Source of the DNA: Dysgonomonas sp. ZJ279
GTDB taxonomy: Bacteria > Bacteroidota > Bacteroidia > Bacteroidales > Dysgonomonadaceae
NCBI RefSeq assembly: GCF_011039205.1
Contig: NZ_JAAKEL010000013.1
Location: 1-64,000, forward strand
DNA length: 64,000 bases
Reading direction: 5' to 3'
This document shows, piece after piece, positions 63,408 to 64,000 of this stretch (position 1 is its first letter; every line of letters starts with the position of its first letter). The position numbers and the translations under genes are program-made. A model generated the notes under the pieces. That model worked only from the letters and a program-made list of their open reading frames with translations. It did not search any database and was not told the origin of the DNA.

Positions 63408-64000
63408 ATGAAGACATCATTACTTACGAAGTCAGTCTACTTTTCCTTATTGGCATTCTTGCCAGTACTAGCAACAGCTCAAGATAAATTAAGTGCTAAT
63501 CTCGGTGCCGACCTGGTTAGCTCATATGTTTGGCGAGGAATCAAACAAGGTGGTGGCGCAAGCATTCAACCAGCCTTAAATGCCAGCTATAAAAATTTCA
63601 CTTTAGGCGCATGGGGTTCAACCGACCTTGGAAATTCGGGAGCCAAAGAAATAGATTTTTATACATCTTACGAAAATTCGGGATTTAAATTTCTGATTAC
63701 CGATTATTGGTGGGACAGCGAAGCTGCTTTCCGCTACTTTAGTGCACCTACAGGCGGTAACGGTCATTATCTCGAACTAACAGCAAGTTACAGTTTTGCA
63801 GAATCTTTTCCGTTAAGTGTTTCATGGAACACTTTCGTATTAGGCAAAGGAAATAAAAAAGACAATGGTAATAACTCCTATTCCACATATATAGAGTTCG
63901 CATATCCCTTTACTATCGATAATCTAGAAATGGGAATTTCTACAGGATTTACACCTTGGAGCGGTGCTGTTTATAATACCGACGGCTTTGAATTCACCTC
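63408..64000 (+). CDS. Outer-membrane-type protein, 3' end beyond the window
   Basis: The first 197 codons of a gene that runs off the right edge. It has a signal peptide (MKTSLLTKSVYFSLLAFLPV, cleavage near ATAQ), then SANLGADLVSSYVWRGIKQG, typical of the TorF/Gcw_chp family of outer-membrane proteins, and strands such as LTASYSFAESFPLSVSWNTF. The frame is open throughout. The 287-base upstream region has no recognisable promoter. Function unknown. Confidence 0.75.
   Translation, partial: MKTSLLTKSVYFSLLAFLPVLATAQDKLSANLGADLVSSYVWRGIKQGGGASIQPALNASYKNFTLGAWGSTDLGNSGAKEIDFYTSYENSGFKFLITDYWWDSEAAFRYFSAPTGGNGHYLELTASYSFAESFPLSVSWNTFVLGKGNKKDNGNNSYSTYIEFAYPFTIDNLEMGISTGFTPWSGAVYNTDGFEFT

Overview
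The window is an AT-rich bacterial chromosome segment from the phylum Bacteroidota, most likely Bacteroidales. The support is a SusC/SusD pair, a short 286-residue primary sigma factor, many TAnnTTTG (-7) promoter boxes, lipoproteins with Bacteroidota-style signals, KorAB, DUF4294 and TIGR02757 proteins, and three secreted FISUMP-domain proteins. A Dysgonomonas-like genus is an inference from overall feel. No phage, insertion sequence transposase, CRISPR array or rRNA operon was seen.

Left part (1-10.4 kb): a lone tRNA-Gly(GCC) with its terminator, the two-gene 2-oxoacid:ferredoxin oxidoreductase korA-korB, a VOC protein, a GlpE-type rhodanese, an outer-membrane-type protein and a FISUMP protein. 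Then come metA (Glu111 variant, predicted to use acetyl-CoA), an exported isochorismatase-family hydrolase and a U32-family RNA-hydroxylation-type protein.

10.4-18.3 kb is one long co-directional run: VanZ-like, a TlpA-type thioredoxin, a YkkCD-like SMR pair, hisH-hisA-hisF, a four-helix-bundle gene bracketed by AT-rich inverted repeats, hisIE, ftsE, a tyrosine-phosphatase lipoprotein, a GNAT and a DUF2490 protein. It ends in a palindromic intergenic repeat.

18.6-31.2 kb is cell-surface territory: a SusCD pair without neighbouring glycosidases whose upstream region carries 33 consecutive CT dinucleotides, a TPR/OmpA-like lipoprotein, an MscS channel, a PepSY-like lipoprotein and two tandem FISUMP genes. 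The tandem genes sit in a roughly 1.6 kb unit duplicated together with promoter and terminator.

31.2-46.4 kb is mostly housekeeping: TIGR02757, rsmI, a coiled-coil lipoprotein, a sodium:solute symporter, a GT39-like membrane protein, an HtrA/DegP protease, rpoD, DUF4294, an overlapping mtaB-acyltransferase-glycosyltransferase operon, an acyl-CoA ligase and a tiny Ala-rich lipoprotein.

46.5-62.4 kb is a surface-polysaccharide locus built for ABC-transporter export (Wzm/Wzt with a C-terminal extension). It has ten cytoplasmic glycosyltransferases, a DegT aminotransferase-WbqC-GNAT sugar-modification module and a multi-membrane-span glycosyltransferase-like protein. No Wzx/Wzy and no initiating phosphoglycosyltransferase are present. 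A divergent RsmI-family methylase follows, and the window ends inside an outer-membrane-type gene.
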